64,000 bases of DNA from assembly GCF_040183065.1 (NCBI RefSeq), contig NC_091120.1, positions 169,849,488-169,913,487 on the forward strand, in the 5' to 3' direction. The position numbers and the translations under genes are program-made. A model generated the notes under the pieces. It did no database searches. It was not told the origin of the DNA and saw nothing but the letters and a program-made list of their open reading frames with translations. The DNA is from Periplaneta americana (lineage: Eukaryota; Arthropoda; Insecta; Blattodea; Blattidae). Below are positions 1 through 11,390 of this stretch, piece after piece; position 1 is the stretch's first letter; every line of letters begins with the position of its first letter.

Positions 1-642
1 ATGCTATTGTAGACAAGTGCTCATCTGTGATACTACTGTGTTTTAGCTTGTTTGCAAATATATATCATAATAAACACTATTTTTAAGTACTAATCTCTCA
101 TAATAAACAGTATTTTTAAATACTAATCATCCAAATAATCTCTATCATGTCTCAGTCGAGCCCTGATATCAGAAGTCATACTAAAGGCATTATTTATCAA
201 GTTTACTGTTTCTTGAAAGAACTTAAAGATTGTGAGGACATTAAAAGTTTATTATCATTAACGTAGACAGCCATTTCCAAGCCGTGTGGTATTTCTCTAT
301 GATCGGTTCAGAGAATTTGTACAGAACGATTTTTTTTTAGTCATTGCGTTATTTGTTTTGTTAAGCTAAGCCATTCTTAAGTGTGCATCTAATACAGAAG
401 TACTTTTTATTACGAAACTCGTTCATATTATAATAATGTGTACATTTTCTACACACAGTTAAAATATATTAATTTTTTGCACTTCAAATTTTTAATTTTC
501 TCATGATTCACAAAGTTGATAATTATATAAACATTATTTAGCATTTACTATTTCAATACAATATTCTGAAGACACATAAAAACAAAATACTTGTGTGTAA
601 TACAAAATATTTGATTTCTCATATTAGGTTTACATTACATTA
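1..642. other. AT-rich sequence without recognised features
   Basis: Contains short T- and A-runs and a direct repetition of a TAATAAACA-type phrase near 70-125. No open frame, RNA gene or repeat match was recognised. Confidence 0.5.
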
Positions 643-906
643 TAATAATTGAAGCGTCTGCTGGAACAATGTTATGAGTTACATTTGGTAAAATTTACAG
701 GAGCTGCAAAAATGTGTACACGTACAACGTTGTTCTTATAGGGTAGCAAACTTTTGAGTGGACAAATTTCACGTACTGCATTGATGGACAGTTACAAGCC
801 AAAGAGTATAGCAAGGTAACATGACATACAACATTATTACATGGAAACACGCCGAATGAAAATTTTGTAACTTACAACGTTGTTCCAGCCGACGCTTCAA
901 TTATTA
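643..906. mobile_element. MITE with about 38-bp terminal inverted repeats
   Basis: The left end (TAATAATTGAAGCGTCTGCT...) and the reverse complement of the right end (TAATAATTGAAGCGTCGGCT...) match over roughly 38 bases with a few mismatches. The 264-bp interior has no open frame, so this is a non-autonomous DNA element. The target duplication cannot be fixed; ATTACAT-like sequence lies on both sides. Confidence 0.6.
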
Positions 907-954
907 CATTTGTGAAATGACTAACCTGCCAAACATTATAAATGATGATATCAT

Positions 955-1094
955 CTAAAGTCTGATTAGTGTAATATGTTACTATTCAGTGATTTGTGCA
1001 ATGGAGGGAGAAACCCATTATCTCCTGGCTTAGTTACCTCATGAATGATACCTTACTGTTGTCACGAGTTTCAGACTGTTGGTTAAGCAAACCA
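955..1094 (+). repeat. Dispersed repeat H, diverged copy
   Basis: Matches three better copies at 18078-18289, 41571-41727 (opposite strand) and 63458-63690: a GTCTGAxTAGTGTAATATGT start, then a CCCATTATCTCCTGGC core and a TTACCTCATGA box. No coding capacity. Confidence 0.6.
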
Positions 1095-2324
1095 ACAATA
1101 TTCAGTAGATCAGGTATTTGTAATTACTAGAAATTGAATTATTTTATTTGTTCTTTAAAGTTTTCCTATGGTGCAAAAAGTGTGAATGGAGGAGTAAGTT
1201 ATTTGGGGCAGGACCATACATCAGGCGGGTTCTGAGGGGTATAGGAGTCAGGGTAGTGAATGAGGAGTTCACCATACCTGCCTATTTCTTCTGTCTCTAA
1301 TATAACATGTAAAGTTTAAAGTGCATAATTTATGAATTTTTGGATTCATATCTGAAAAATGTGCAACAAAATGAATTTTGCAAGCTGTGACACATTTACG
1401 AAATTTTTAATTAAATACCACTTAGTGAATTCTATGAGTAGAGAGATTTTCTCCATATAAATTGTTAACCAGAGCAACTGTTTAGTTCGTTCATCTCATC
1501 AGTACAGCGTTAAATTTATGGTTAAAAATATTTTTCCACTTGTTTCTACTAATGACGGACCATGATAAGAAAATACGCTAATGAAAATTGGTGTGATAGA
1601 AAATATTAATATCTTAACATGTTGAACAGATCTCATCTTTAGAGTTTGAATTTTCAGTGTACTTTTTTTGTGCTTCAGTTTTGGTAAATCTAATGTGTAA
1701 GATCATATAATAGTACATTGGGGGATTGAGGCTTAAAAATCGGATAAGTCTAGAATTCTGATAGTCAGGTTTCAGTATAAGAATTCTGGTACTTTTAAAC
1801 TAGATTATTTTTTCAGTGAAGTGAAAGAACTAATGGAAATAATTCTACTTGATAAAAACTTCTATCTTTATCATAATACAAGCCTAAAATATGAGTATAA
1901 AGCCTAAATGAGTGACTTTATTTTAAATGTGGATGCAGTAATGGAATGAATTCAAGAAAATGATTATAATATGGCCTCATAGGAAGATAAAATATGAGTA
2001 AAAAATTATTAATTATTTTTACATACTATAGGCTTGTATTCTTGAACAGGAATCCATTGTAATTACTGACATTAAAAGGAAAGAAAAAAACAAAACAAAA
2101 CTGAAAGCACAAGTTTTTGCATTAGTTGTATCATTTTTTTAGAAAGGATTGATTCTGTTAACTTCAGTGCATTATTTAAAGTAGGAATTAGAAAAGAAGA
2201 AAGCTGTTTTCTATTGTTTCTGGTTTTATGTTCACTGTAGCTTTGACACTTAAACTGTTTTCACTTCTCTGTCACACATTGTAGTCTACAGTAAATTGTC
2301 ACCAGTTGCTACACACGACAAAAA
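1095..2324. other. AT-rich sequence without recognised features
   Basis: No coding signal, RNA gene or repeat family member was recognised here on either strand. Confidence 0.4.
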
Positions 2325-2399
2325 TACGAGGGTTGTAAATAAAGTAGTGGCAACATAGACAATACGAACATATTATTGAACTTATATGGAAAATACATT

Positions 2400-2800
2400 T
2401 ACATCCCTTAAATATAATCACCAGCATGTTCCTGTATCTTTTGTCAAATCTGTGGTCATTGAATTTCGTTAGCAGAGTTATTTTTGTTGATCTCTCTGAT
2501 GGACTGCCCTACTGCATGAAACACTGATGCAATATTTGGAAACCTCTTGCCTCTAAGTGGTTCTTTCAACCATGGAAACAAGTCGTAGTCACAAGGACTC
2601 ATGTCAGGGGAATACGGAGGATGTTCCAATACTTCCCAATTCCATCTTTGTAGCAATTCAGCCACTGCTCCTGTGACATGACAATGAGCATTATCATGCA
2701 AGATGAAAGGTGGATTGTATCTCAGGAAATATGGACGTTTGCAACCCATAGCTGGACATAGCTTGTGTTCAAGAAAATGTTGGTAGTAGAGTAGATGCAA
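2400..2800 (-). pseudogene. mariner transposase, C-terminal half
   Basis: This encodes the back half of a cut-and-paste DNA transposase. The second catalytic Asp is in ILHDNAHCH and the third in YSPDMSPCDYDLFP, exactly 34 residues apart, the D34D signature of mariner. The reading runs past the last full block (REINKN) toward the element end with at least one stop near 2458. The N-terminal half lies at 3915-4555 on the same strand, separated by a 1.1-kb insertion. Beyond the last Asp come the usual LRGKRF and SIREINKN blocks. Not functional. Confidence 0.88.
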
Positions 2801-3905
2801 GAAGAGCTTGCCACGGTAAGCTGCGCGAACTTTCGGAAACGTTCGGGTGCACTCGACCTCGCTTTGAATCGATTGGCAAACTGTTGTCAGTTCTCAGTCG
2901 CCTGCCGGCTTGATGTTTCGAGTGAGATTTATCACAGCGCATGTAATGCAATCTAAACCTTGTTGCAGAGTAACTAATAACATAACATTGTTGAAAATAC
3001 AGAAACACGAATTTTTTTACATATAAAATCACTAAACGAAGTGACAAAGATGTTATAAGTGATATGTAATTGTTGAAAATACAGAAGCACGAATTTTTTT
3101 ACATATAAAATCACTGAATGAAATGACAAATATGTTATAAGAAATAATATGTAATTGTTGAAAATACAGAAACACGAATTTTTTTACATATAAAATCACT
3201 GAACGAAATGACAAAGATGTTATAAGTAATATGTAATTGTTGAAAATACAGAAGCACGAATTTTTTTACATATAAAATCACTGAATGAAATGACAAAGAT
3301 GTTATAAGAAATATGTAATTGTTGAAAATACAGAAATACGAATTTTTTTACATGTAAAATCACTGAATGAAATGACAAAGCTGTTATAAAAATATGTAAT
3401 CGTATAATAATTGATATTTGACGTTGTAATAAAACACTAATACTATGTGATTTTATTAAAATGTTCTGATAACTAGGGTACTATGGTCGGTTTATTTTAA
3501 TCTGTATATACTCCTTATGTTACAAGCGGAGCCTGTTTCGTTTGTCATAAATTTATGAATGTTATAAATAATTCCTTAGTTTGACTGTGTAACGTTTTAT
3601 TAGCACTTCCTAATTTAGATTGAAACGAGGGGCATTGTTAAGGACATAGAATGTTATACAGAACTCTGTTGTTTAACAAACACACTTTGAACTACATAAA
3701 ACACAAATGCTAGCTTCTCCCACTCTGCACAGCAACACTCCACGATACGAACAGCTCAAGACCGCGCTTTCGAATGCGCCCTGTAATCAGCATTAGGTGA
3801 TTCATAGCAGCCCTGTAACGAGCATGGCGGCACGAGGACCGAATATCGTTCTCTGCACATCAGTCAAATGGGCAAGCTTTCTTTGTGCTTCCTCTACGCT
3901 AAATT
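2790..3905. mobile_element. About 1.1-kb insertion inside the mariner, with internal tandem repeats
   Basis: The mariner reading frame is cut between its first and second catalytic Asp and resumes after this segment. The ends look like imperfect inverted repeats (TAG-GTAGATGCAAG..AGCTTGCC against TAGCGTAGAGGAAGC..AGCTTGCC), suggesting a non-autonomous DNA transposon. The interior includes a GC-richer right part and the tandem array at 2987-3400. No transposase is seen; exact borders and target duplication are uncertain by about 15 bases. Confidence 0.55.
2987..3400. repeat. Five tandem copies of an 82-85 bp unit
   Basis: Units start at about 2987, 3069, 3154, 3236 and 3318, each with ATTGTTGAAAATACAGAA, a T-run, ACATATAAAATCACT and GACAAAGATGTTATAAG. 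Copies differ by a few bases; the third period is 3 bases longer. Confidence 0.9.
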
Positions 3906-3914
3906 GGCATTTTA

Positions 3915-4555
3915 ACCTTGAGGTATGACATCGCTAATGATAACACATTCACTGTCATATGCCACTATCAGCATGACTTTCACCCAAGAGGGTTCATATC
4001 TCACTTTTTTTTGGGTGTGGTGATCCTTTGTGGTACCATTCATTAGACTGACGGTTTAGTTCAGGCTCATATGCCTGTGCCCATGTCTCGTCAATGGCAA
4101 CAATGTGTTGCAGGAATACATCCCTTTCATTGTGGTCTCTGTAGGTGAAGTTGATCTATCAGTGCCGCTTCTGTCAGGTTATGAGGAATCCAGCTTGCTG
4201 CAATTTTTCTCTTGTGGAGGTTTTTCTTCAGGATGTGCCACACAGTTTGATGACTTAGTCCATCCTTGATGGATAATTCTCGGACAGTCTGGCAATGGTC
4301 AACAGCAAGGAGACCTCACACTAACTCTACTTGTTTGTCACAAATGGATGGTGACCTGTGTGAGCCACATGTGCCATCTCATTCTGACCCATATGAAATG
4401 CAGAGACCCATCTTGCAACTGTCCATTACATTACTGCATTGTTGCCACAAGCTTTAAATAACCCTTGATGACATTGATGTGCATTTCTACCAAGGGCTAC
4501 CTCGATTTTTATCCACAATCGCTGCTCATATTTAGTAAACATGCTTTAGAGCAGT
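3915..4555 (-). pseudogene. mariner transposase, N-terminal half with first catalytic Asp
   Basis: Reading the minus strand from about 4550 gives MLTKYEQRLWIKIE, then a helix-turn-helix-like stretch with WTVARWVSAFHMGQNEM, and after several stops the motif IVAIDETWAQAYEPE, which holds the first catalytic Asp of the DDD triad, followed by MLIVAYDSECVI. The order and spacing match mariner transposases. Multiple stops and frameshifts (for example after the TNK stretch near 4330) show it is long dead. It continues in the piece at 2400-2800. Confidence 0.82.
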
Positions 4556-4753
4556 TAAAAATAGTGCTCTTCTTTTAATCACGCACAATAACAACATCTG
4601 TTGTCATAGCAACCAGTTTTATCATTCAATACATCAAGAATATCTCTAACTATGATCACCAATGCAAATACCACCTTCATGTCTTATATCACATGTGAAT
4701 GCACATGACCCATTCCCGGCAGTGTTGCCACTACTTTATTTACAATCCATGTA

Positions 4754-5560
4754 TGAACAATTAAATTTTTAGAATGTAATTCTTGGTATAATATGAATTT
4801 AGTTTTAGCTGTGTAAACTGATATTTATAAATTTTCATAATGACCCAATTTATAAATTTATTTTAACTGCGACTAAAAATTTAATCAGATTTGAAAAGTG
4901 CAGTTTTGTTCTTTGAATTTATTTCTTATTTTGATTTTTGAATTCTTATATGCTGTTTTTGTAGGTCTTTAAAAGTAACTTCTGTCTTGTAGTTGACGAC
5001 AGATGGAGCATTTGTCATGTCACCTGACTTAGCATTTGTTAGTCATACTTTTGGGAGAAATTAAAAGAAGAAATTTCCATTTTGTGTTCTGTTTTTAAGA
5101 CGAAGGGCCTTCCTTCCCAATTTTTCCCCTGTATGAGTTATTTCTTAGTTTGTCATTTCATTGATGCTGGATAATCAGGTGTATATATTATATAATAATT
5201 GGAAAAAACAACCTCCTGAATTTACAGGCTGGCATTAAAGACAAGCTAAGAATGGTTTCAATAAAAAGAAAACAGATCATAATTAAATATGTAAATGAGA
5301 ATGCTTTTAAATATTACTTGTACGTTTATAATGCAAAAGATTTCCTTAAACATACAGGCGATGTCTCAAAATTCTAATTGAACCTCGTAGAGCCATAATT
5401 ACTATTTCACGGATATTCCTCATGGGTAAATCAAATCACCCCCATATATCTGCGAACTGTTGGGGTATGGTATCACGTGTGCCAAACATTAGCCCTATTT
5501 TCTCTCGTACGGAGGAGGAACCTGAAGGCTTGCACTGCAGCTGGAGGCTTATTACTCCTA
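4754..5560. other. AT-rich sequence without recognised features
   Basis: Only short open frames occur and none resembles a known family. Confidence 0.4.
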
Positions 5561-5569
5561 TTCTGTGAA

Positions 5570-5838
5570 TGATTGGGTAGCCGAATGGCTGCACTCTTGT
5601 AAAAGTACAGCACGCCACACCATGAACTTAACCTGGGCTATTGTATGGATGATAATGATGTGTAAATTAATGATGGCGAAATGAGTTCGAGGTCCAACAC
5701 TGAAAGTTACCCAGCAATTCTGCGGTTGAGAAAAAACCTCGAAAAAATTCCAACCATATAACTTATCCCAACCAGGATTTGAGTCTGAGTCTGCTCGTTT
5801 CATGGCCAGATGTGCTAACCATTACTCCACAGCGGTGA
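5570..5838 (-). repeat. tRNA-derived SINE family A, diverged copy
   Basis: The minus-strand tail GAAATGAGTTCGAGGTCCAACAC / AAAGTTACCCAGC and the head ending in a TTACTCCACAG box match the better copies at 7499-7746 and 56754-57004. The centre near 5600-5650 is diverged. Confidence 0.55.
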
Positions 5839-6180
5839 ACATTAGTCCTATTACTTCTATCTCCTGAAGGTGGTATTTGGATGTTTAATAGGGAATTGTA
5901 GACTCTCCTATGTTTTTCTTTTTGTGGTTCACCTCTCCTGGTTGACCTCTGTGATGTTCAGATCGGGCTGATGGGTCTAAAATGAGTCCTTGTTTGTTAT
6001 GGGAAAGCTATCATGTCTATTTGACGTGAACTACTGTTTGTTGCCAGACTGTGGACTTATTCGTATACCTTGAAGGTTTTTTTTTTTCCGTGGCTGTTTT
6101 GCGACAACATTAACTGCATCACCCTTCTCAATTTTTAAACTGGTAGCTTGGTATGGTAGATTGTGTAATAAGTAGGGCTC

Positions 6181-6439
6181 GGAAGTTGAAGACCTAAAAG
6201 TTAACAAAAGGTAACAAAACCTGTGGCACAGTTTACACAAGAAACAATTCTTTTCATTTGAGATACCGTGTACTGAACAAAGACTCTTTGAATTCCAAAG
6301 AAGTGTAAACCAGATGCTTATCTTACATATTCTAACACACAACTAATTATTGACGAGGATTCTACCTGAGATAGAGGGAATGTTTTCTTAGCTTGAACTA
6401 TACTACGTTGCAATATTAACTTTTAGGTCTTCAACTTCC
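6181..6439. mobile_element. MITE with perfect 24-bp inverted repeats
   Basis: 6181-6204 (GGAAGTTGAAGACCTAAAAG plus TTAA) is the exact reverse complement of 6416-6439. The 259-bp length and lack of a transposase fit a non-autonomous DNA element. No clear target duplication adjoins the ends, so the superfamily is unknown. Confidence 0.7.
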
Positions 6440-6888
6440 AATAATAAGCATTCCTATTGCTATATATCCACTTGCTTTTTTCAAGAAATGCCATAGCTTG
6501 AGGTTTGTACATAAAAAAAAAATAAGTAGACTTCTAGATTCAATTACATAAATTGTAATTTTGATACTTTTCAGTATTTTGTGAGCCCCCCACGAGTCTT
6601 AATAACTGTTTTGCACCTGTTGTTGATAGGCATAAAAGTGTGTGGCATTTTAAATACGAGTATAATCTATGCCAAGTTCATTGTACCACATTTTAATACG
6701 AATTGTAGTTTCTTCTTTTAAATTGGCTATTTCTGTACAATTTTGATTTCAGTGACATACCAAGAATTCTTAATTGGTTTAAGATCTGGACTGTAATGTG
6801 CATTTCTGACGAAATTCTTTCATCTTCAAAAATAAAAGTAACTTAATGACTTTATTCTATTAAAACTATAAAGTGGATCAGTACAGAT

Positions 6889-7125
6889 TATTATTATTAT
6901 TTGTTATTTAATGGCACTAGGTTATTTATCATCGATGGAATTGACGATAGTGAGATGAGATCGAGGTTTTGGCATAGATTACCTCACATCTTACGTTTGG
7001 GGAAAACCTCGGAAGAAACCCAATCACATAATCAGCCCAAGGATAAATCGAACCCATGCCTAAGCACAGCTCTAGATCAGTAGGAAACACTCCTGCCAAC
7101 TGAGCTACACCAGTGGCTGCATAAT
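6889..7125 (-). repeat. tRNA-derived SINE family B copy
   Basis: On the minus strand the head reads GTAGCTCAGTTGGCAGGAG (box A-like) and GGTTCGATTTATCC (box B-like), followed by the family body with GGTTTTCCCCAA-type sequence and an ATTTAGCG-like tail. Other copies: 18722-19015, 23775-24000, 25480-25706, 53785-53975. Confidence 0.7.
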
Positions 7126-7498
7126 ATAAAATATAGTGCTTTACTTACACGTTTGACTGTGTGCCATGGTGCCAAGTCTTGCTTGAAAATGCAGCATTAT
7201 CTTTGGCAAAAATTGTTCCTGATGACTGTTTTTAGAGATTCCTTTAACATTTTAATATATCACTCAGCATCCACTACAGCACTTACAAACTCCAGTCTCT
7301 CAAGCCCTTTGCTTGTCTCACACCATGTAATTTGCTGGAAATTTCGCTGTTTGCTGAATACAGTCAGAAAGATATAGTCCCATCGCTCTTATTTCTGGCA
7401 GCTAATCACGTTGTAGGTCGGCCACATTTAAACGTGTGCGTCCTGTCATTCGCTGCTGATGACGTTATGTACTTCCTAAGGCTCGATAAATACTTAAT

Positions 7499-7746
7499 GT
7501 CCACACCTGTGGAGTAACGGTCAGCGCGTCTGGCGGCGAAACCAGGTGGCCCGGGTTCGAATCCTGGTCGGGGCAAGTTACCTGGTTGAGATTTTTTCCA
7601 GGGTTTTCCCTCAACCCAATACAAGCAAATGCTGGGTAACTTTCGGTGCTGGACCCCGGACTTATTTCACCGGCATTATCACCATTTCATTCAGACGCTA
7701 AATAACCTAGATGTTGATAAAGCGTCGTAAAATAACCCAATTAAAA
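7499..7746 (+). repeat. tRNA-derived SINE family A, complete copy with target duplication
   Basis: A tRNA-like head (GTGGAGTAACGGTCAGCGCG; box B GGTTCGAATCC at 7554-7564) is followed by a body with GGGTTTTCCCTCAACCC and a tail GCGTCGTAAAATAACCCAAT. An exact 11-base duplication AAATACTTAAT flanks it (7488-7498 and 7747-7757), showing insertion by LINE machinery. This is the best-defined SINE in the window. Confidence 0.9.
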
Positions 7747-7757
7747 AAATACTTAAT

Positions 7758-8414
7758 ATAATCGCCCGCCATTTTGGCTCTTTTGTTGGCATTTGCAGAA
7801 AGCACACGAGGACTTTATTTGCCGTTCAGTTACTTGCTCAATTACAGTGCGTTTGATTTATTATCATTGGAGCTACGACATGATAATGTTTAATGGTGCA
7901 GCAAATAGATTCCTCGTCTGATAGCTCAGAAACGAAAGAACAAAAATGGCGAATGATACTACCTACACTATATAGAGCTTTCACTTCCTAAGCAAAGAGG
8001 AGTTACACTGGAAATAACAGTGATGCTATTATAGGTTTCATTATTTCTATGACAGACATACTGTTTGCCATTTGGTTCATGTAGGTTGAATTTGGAGTCG
8101 TCTGAAAATATTACTGCTGTCCACTATTTAGTTGTTCACTCTACATGCTCCTTTGCCCAATCTCTCTCTCTCTTTTCTTCCCCCCCCCCCCCTGTACAAG
8201 TCAATGGCTTTTTACCAGGGTCTATATGACTTAAAGCTACCATTAAATATTCTTTTCCACACTATCATGGCACATGGTGTGATCCTCCCACTGAGATTTT
8301 AGGCCTGTAAAACTTGTCCAACAATCAGAGTGAGACAAGTTTCAAAACTCTGTGGGCACATGCACTTATTTGTTTTACATTCAAGATTCACAAGGTGAAA
8401 TAAGAATACATGGG
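7758..8414. other. Unclassified sequence with CT/C-rich low complexity
   Basis: Contains a TC-run followed by a C-run at about 8160-8192. Nothing coding was recognised. Confidence 0.4.
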
Positions 8415-8594
8415 CACAGTCTAATATATACAGTCACGAAGCTTGAGTTATGAGGTTACTAGGAACAATAGACTGTGCCGGTACTATTTCACATTGTCTG
8501 TAATGAGGCGATAGTAGCGATCCTAGTAGTTAGCAACTGTCTATGGATGCATATTTACTACGTATTGAGCTTCGTGACTATATACTAGACTGTG
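8415..8594. mobile_element. MITE with CAGTCACGAAGCT inverted ends
   Basis: Left CACAGTCTAATATATACAGT then CACGAAGCT mirrors right AGCTTCGTGACTATATACTA then GACTGTG, giving roughly 30-bp inverted repeats with small gaps around 120 bases of non-coding interior. Confidence 0.65.
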
Positions 8595-10677
8595 ACATGG
8601 AAGGGGGGTACTTCCACTTTGTGACCTCCGTGTACATACACCCATCTTCAAATTGAAAACTGCTCTCATTGTTTCATAATTTATTTTGTTACCTCAAGTT
8701 CAGCAATTGGATGAATAAAATCACATCCAGCATCAATGTGAAATCTAATTTTTATAATTCTTACAATACATTAAACTTTATCTCTATTTAGTAATGTAAA
8801 AGAATTGATAGAAAGTTAGATATTATTTATTTGAAACAAAGGATTCTAGCTAATAACGTTACCTTCAGTTTGGTATTATGTGTGGTTATTTAGCTTCAAC
8901 ATATAGTGAATGTTTTTCGAAATAAGGTAATTAATCGGTGCCTATCCATGCAACAGTCTTATTCAATGTTTTGTGATTATGACATGAATAAATTAATATC
9001 CTTCTCTGGCTGTCAACCAGAGTCGTATATTATGCATAGTTGCTAGATAAAACTTAATCAGAGCCTCTCATTTTTGTGGCATTACTTTATAAATCTTCTT
9101 AGCCCTCTGCGATCTTTTTTACTTTTGTAAAATTTTAGACCTCCATCTCCTCTATAACAAGAGACTTTTAAGGTGTATTTCCTTGGACAGTAGTGAATAA
9201 TTTCTTTTGTAAACTACCATACTCCACTTTGAATGTTGACTATTGTATATTTAATTCGGTGATTTTCTAGTATCCCTTGATACGAAAATTTCTCTGACTT
9301 TTAAAAAAATGTTCAGAATGAAATTAGGAAACTGCTAGTGACAAAGAGTGCATAAAAATTCTACTTATTATAATGAACTAAACTCCAAGATAAGTTATAC
9401 AAATTACTGTTTAACCTCTTAATTGTTTTAGGCGATTTATTTCTTATTGATTATTCATTACTTTTTGTCCTGCTTGTTTCTATGCTGAAAAAATGCAGGC
9501 AGATGAAAGCAAAATACATTTAAGGGGTTAATATCTTGTCAGATTTATTTAGGTTCCATGTTACAATGTCAGATAGTAAAATATGTGAGAATACTGCGCG
9601 AATTTAATTTTAAATTATTTTTCATATGTGTGGTATTTTATGTATTGCAATATTTCCAAAACTGGACAACACACTAGGATAGAAAATGTAATCAAATTTG
9701 CTGTGTGTAAAAAGTTGTGTAAATTGTAAAGCTTGTTGACAGGTGAAATCAAAGTATAAAAGGAATTGTTATAGTGAATTGTGATGACAATTATTAAAAC
9801 TAATAGAAGACCGAAATAGAGAACACAAAATGAAAGTAGCACTTGCTTTAAAAAAGATTAAAGACTAAAATTGAAGTATTTAAACATATTCCACATTTGC
9901 ATTTAAGAGATAATGGATTTGTTTACGAAGCAGTGCTTGTGGTTCTTACTGAAAATTACGAGATTGATATTTTTATTGGCTAATGACATGCGCAGAAATG
10001 TTGAATTTTTTTTATATGTGTAATTATTATTTGTAGCAGACCCTTTAAATAAACGTAATGTAATATATTAGTACATTCTTGGTTGTAAAATCGATTTTAC
10101 TTTAAGCTTAAAATAATATAAAATTTCTTGTTTGAAATGAGAGTCCAAATGATTTATTAACACTTATTTTAATATTGGAGTGTAGTCTATCCAAATATGA
10201 GCATACAGTAGAAAATTTTGTGAAAGAAATGTCGAATTGAAAAAATATGTATGAAACTAAGACATTTACTAAAAGAGCATCAGATAACAGCTGAAGAAAT
10301 AGTGGTCTAGAGTTGAAGATACACTTTCTTCAGATGTGAATCACAGATATGGTAATCGGAATATATTTGCTATTTTTGATAATGACAAATAATTTGGAAA
10401 CACTGTATTCCTCCCCCCTCCACCTCCCCCCATTCCCCATTAAAATGTTGTAGCAATTGCTTTAATTCGCTTCAGACTTTTTGTTTGTTGTATATAGTCT
10501 ATACAAAACTAGTAAGATATTGACAGTTCTCTGCCTCACACATGGTAAAGGAGCAACATTGTGAAGTTGTGCGGTAGTGAGATGCGGTTGATTGCACCAC
10601 GCCTGCCTGCCTGCCGTGTCAGAACTGAGCAGCTGACACGGACTCATAAATTTTGTCATACACTTTGAGTAGACGAA
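8595..10677. other. AT-rich sequence without recognised features
   Basis: Long AT-rich stretch with T- and A-runs, a CT/C-rich patch at 10410-10438, and only short unrecognised open frames. No repeat match was noticed. Confidence 0.4.
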
Positions 10678-10706
10678 AATAATAATAATAATAATAATAA
10701 TAATAG
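10678..10706. repeat. (AAT)n microsatellite
   Basis: About nine AAT/ATA units directly upstream of the SINE at 10710. Confidence 0.9.
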
Positions 10707-10709
10707 TTT

Positions 10710-10915
10710 ATGGTGACCATGTAGCTCAGTTGATAGAGCAGCTAACTACAGACTGGAAGGTCCAGGGTTCGATCCCGGGTGTTGATGGGATTTTCTCGTT
10801 ACCAAACTTCCCGGAGGTAAAAGGGCGAAGGTATGAAAGCATGTGGCTCTACCTCTATGCCCCCCCCTCCCCCATGTGCTTTCATGGCATGTAAAGGGGA
10901 TACCTTTACCTTTAT
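10710..10915 (+). repeat. tRNA-derived SINE family C
   Basis: The head reads TGTAGCTCAGTTGATAGAGC (box A) and GGTTCGATCCC (box B, 10766-10776), an excellent Pol III promoter pair, followed by a body with AACTTCCCGGAGG and a C-run. The acceptor-stem bases do not pair and no 3' end of a tRNA is present, so it is a SINE and not a tRNA gene. Confidence 0.75.
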
Positions 10916-10916
10916 A

Positions 10917-11156
10917 ACTATATTAATATTATAATTATAACTATATTAGTATTATATTAATATTATTATTAATATTATTATTAGATTACTATTAGAGTTA
11001 TTATAAAATCAATAAAAGAAGGCGTGAATGTGAATATAGTATAGTGTGTAAACGATATGTAGTATAAACCATAATAAAGATTTTATGCTATAAATTTGAA
11101 GTTATAAAGGAAAGATAGAATTGTTAGCTCCATGGACCACCTTACATTAGCTAATA
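10917..11156. other. ATT/TATTA low-complexity sequence
   Basis: TAATATTATTA-type repetition at 10915-11000, then unremarkable AT-rich sequence. Confidence 0.6.
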
Positions 11157-11390
11157 ATGTTTCGTGGAGAAGTGTCAAGCCTACATAAATCAGAGTGTCA
11201 TAATGTGGTGAACAGTACAGAAAATAGTGGGGTGTGTGGTTTATCTGAGCTAGATATTTCAGTTATCATTATCAGTAATAATGACGCGGAATCAATTAAG
11301 CACATTTCATTTTATCCCGATGACCTAAATAGGGCGAAATATGATAGTGTTCCTATTTCTGATGATCCTACAAGGTGGATAATACATTAA
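11157..11390 (+). pseudogene. Possible N-terminal fragment of a hAT/ZMYM-like transposase
   Basis: A 77-codon open frame ends SDDPTRWIIH, with YPDDLNRAKYD before it. The DP-x-W ending after an acidic, Ser-rich leader recalls the segment ahead of the TTF-type zinc finger in ZMYM1-like hAT transposases, where a DPxxWP phrase recurs. The similarity is short and the zinc-binding Cys residues are not seen. It may equally be a chance ORF; no matching inverted repeats were found around it. Confidence 0.25.

Larger units (their letters stand above)
2327..4751 (-). mobile_element. mariner (D34D) element interrupted by a second insertion
   Basis: Near-identical inverted ends (CGAGGGTTGTAAATAAAGTA on the left; CATGGATTGTAAATAAAGTA as the complement of the right) are flanked by TA at 2325-2326 and 4752-4753, the Tc1/mariner target site. 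The element is 2425 bp; removing the insertion at about 2790-3905 leaves about 1.3 kb, the usual mariner length. The transposase runs on the minus strand and is broken by stops, so the copy is dead. Confidence 0.88.

Noticed and set aside
6031..6342. 103-codon minus-strand ORF
   Set aside because: It spans the end of a 259-bp MITE and flanking AT-rich sequence; no conserved motif.
10710..10785. tRNA gene with good box A and box B
   Set aside because: The acceptor stem does not pair and the sequence continues into a SINE body.
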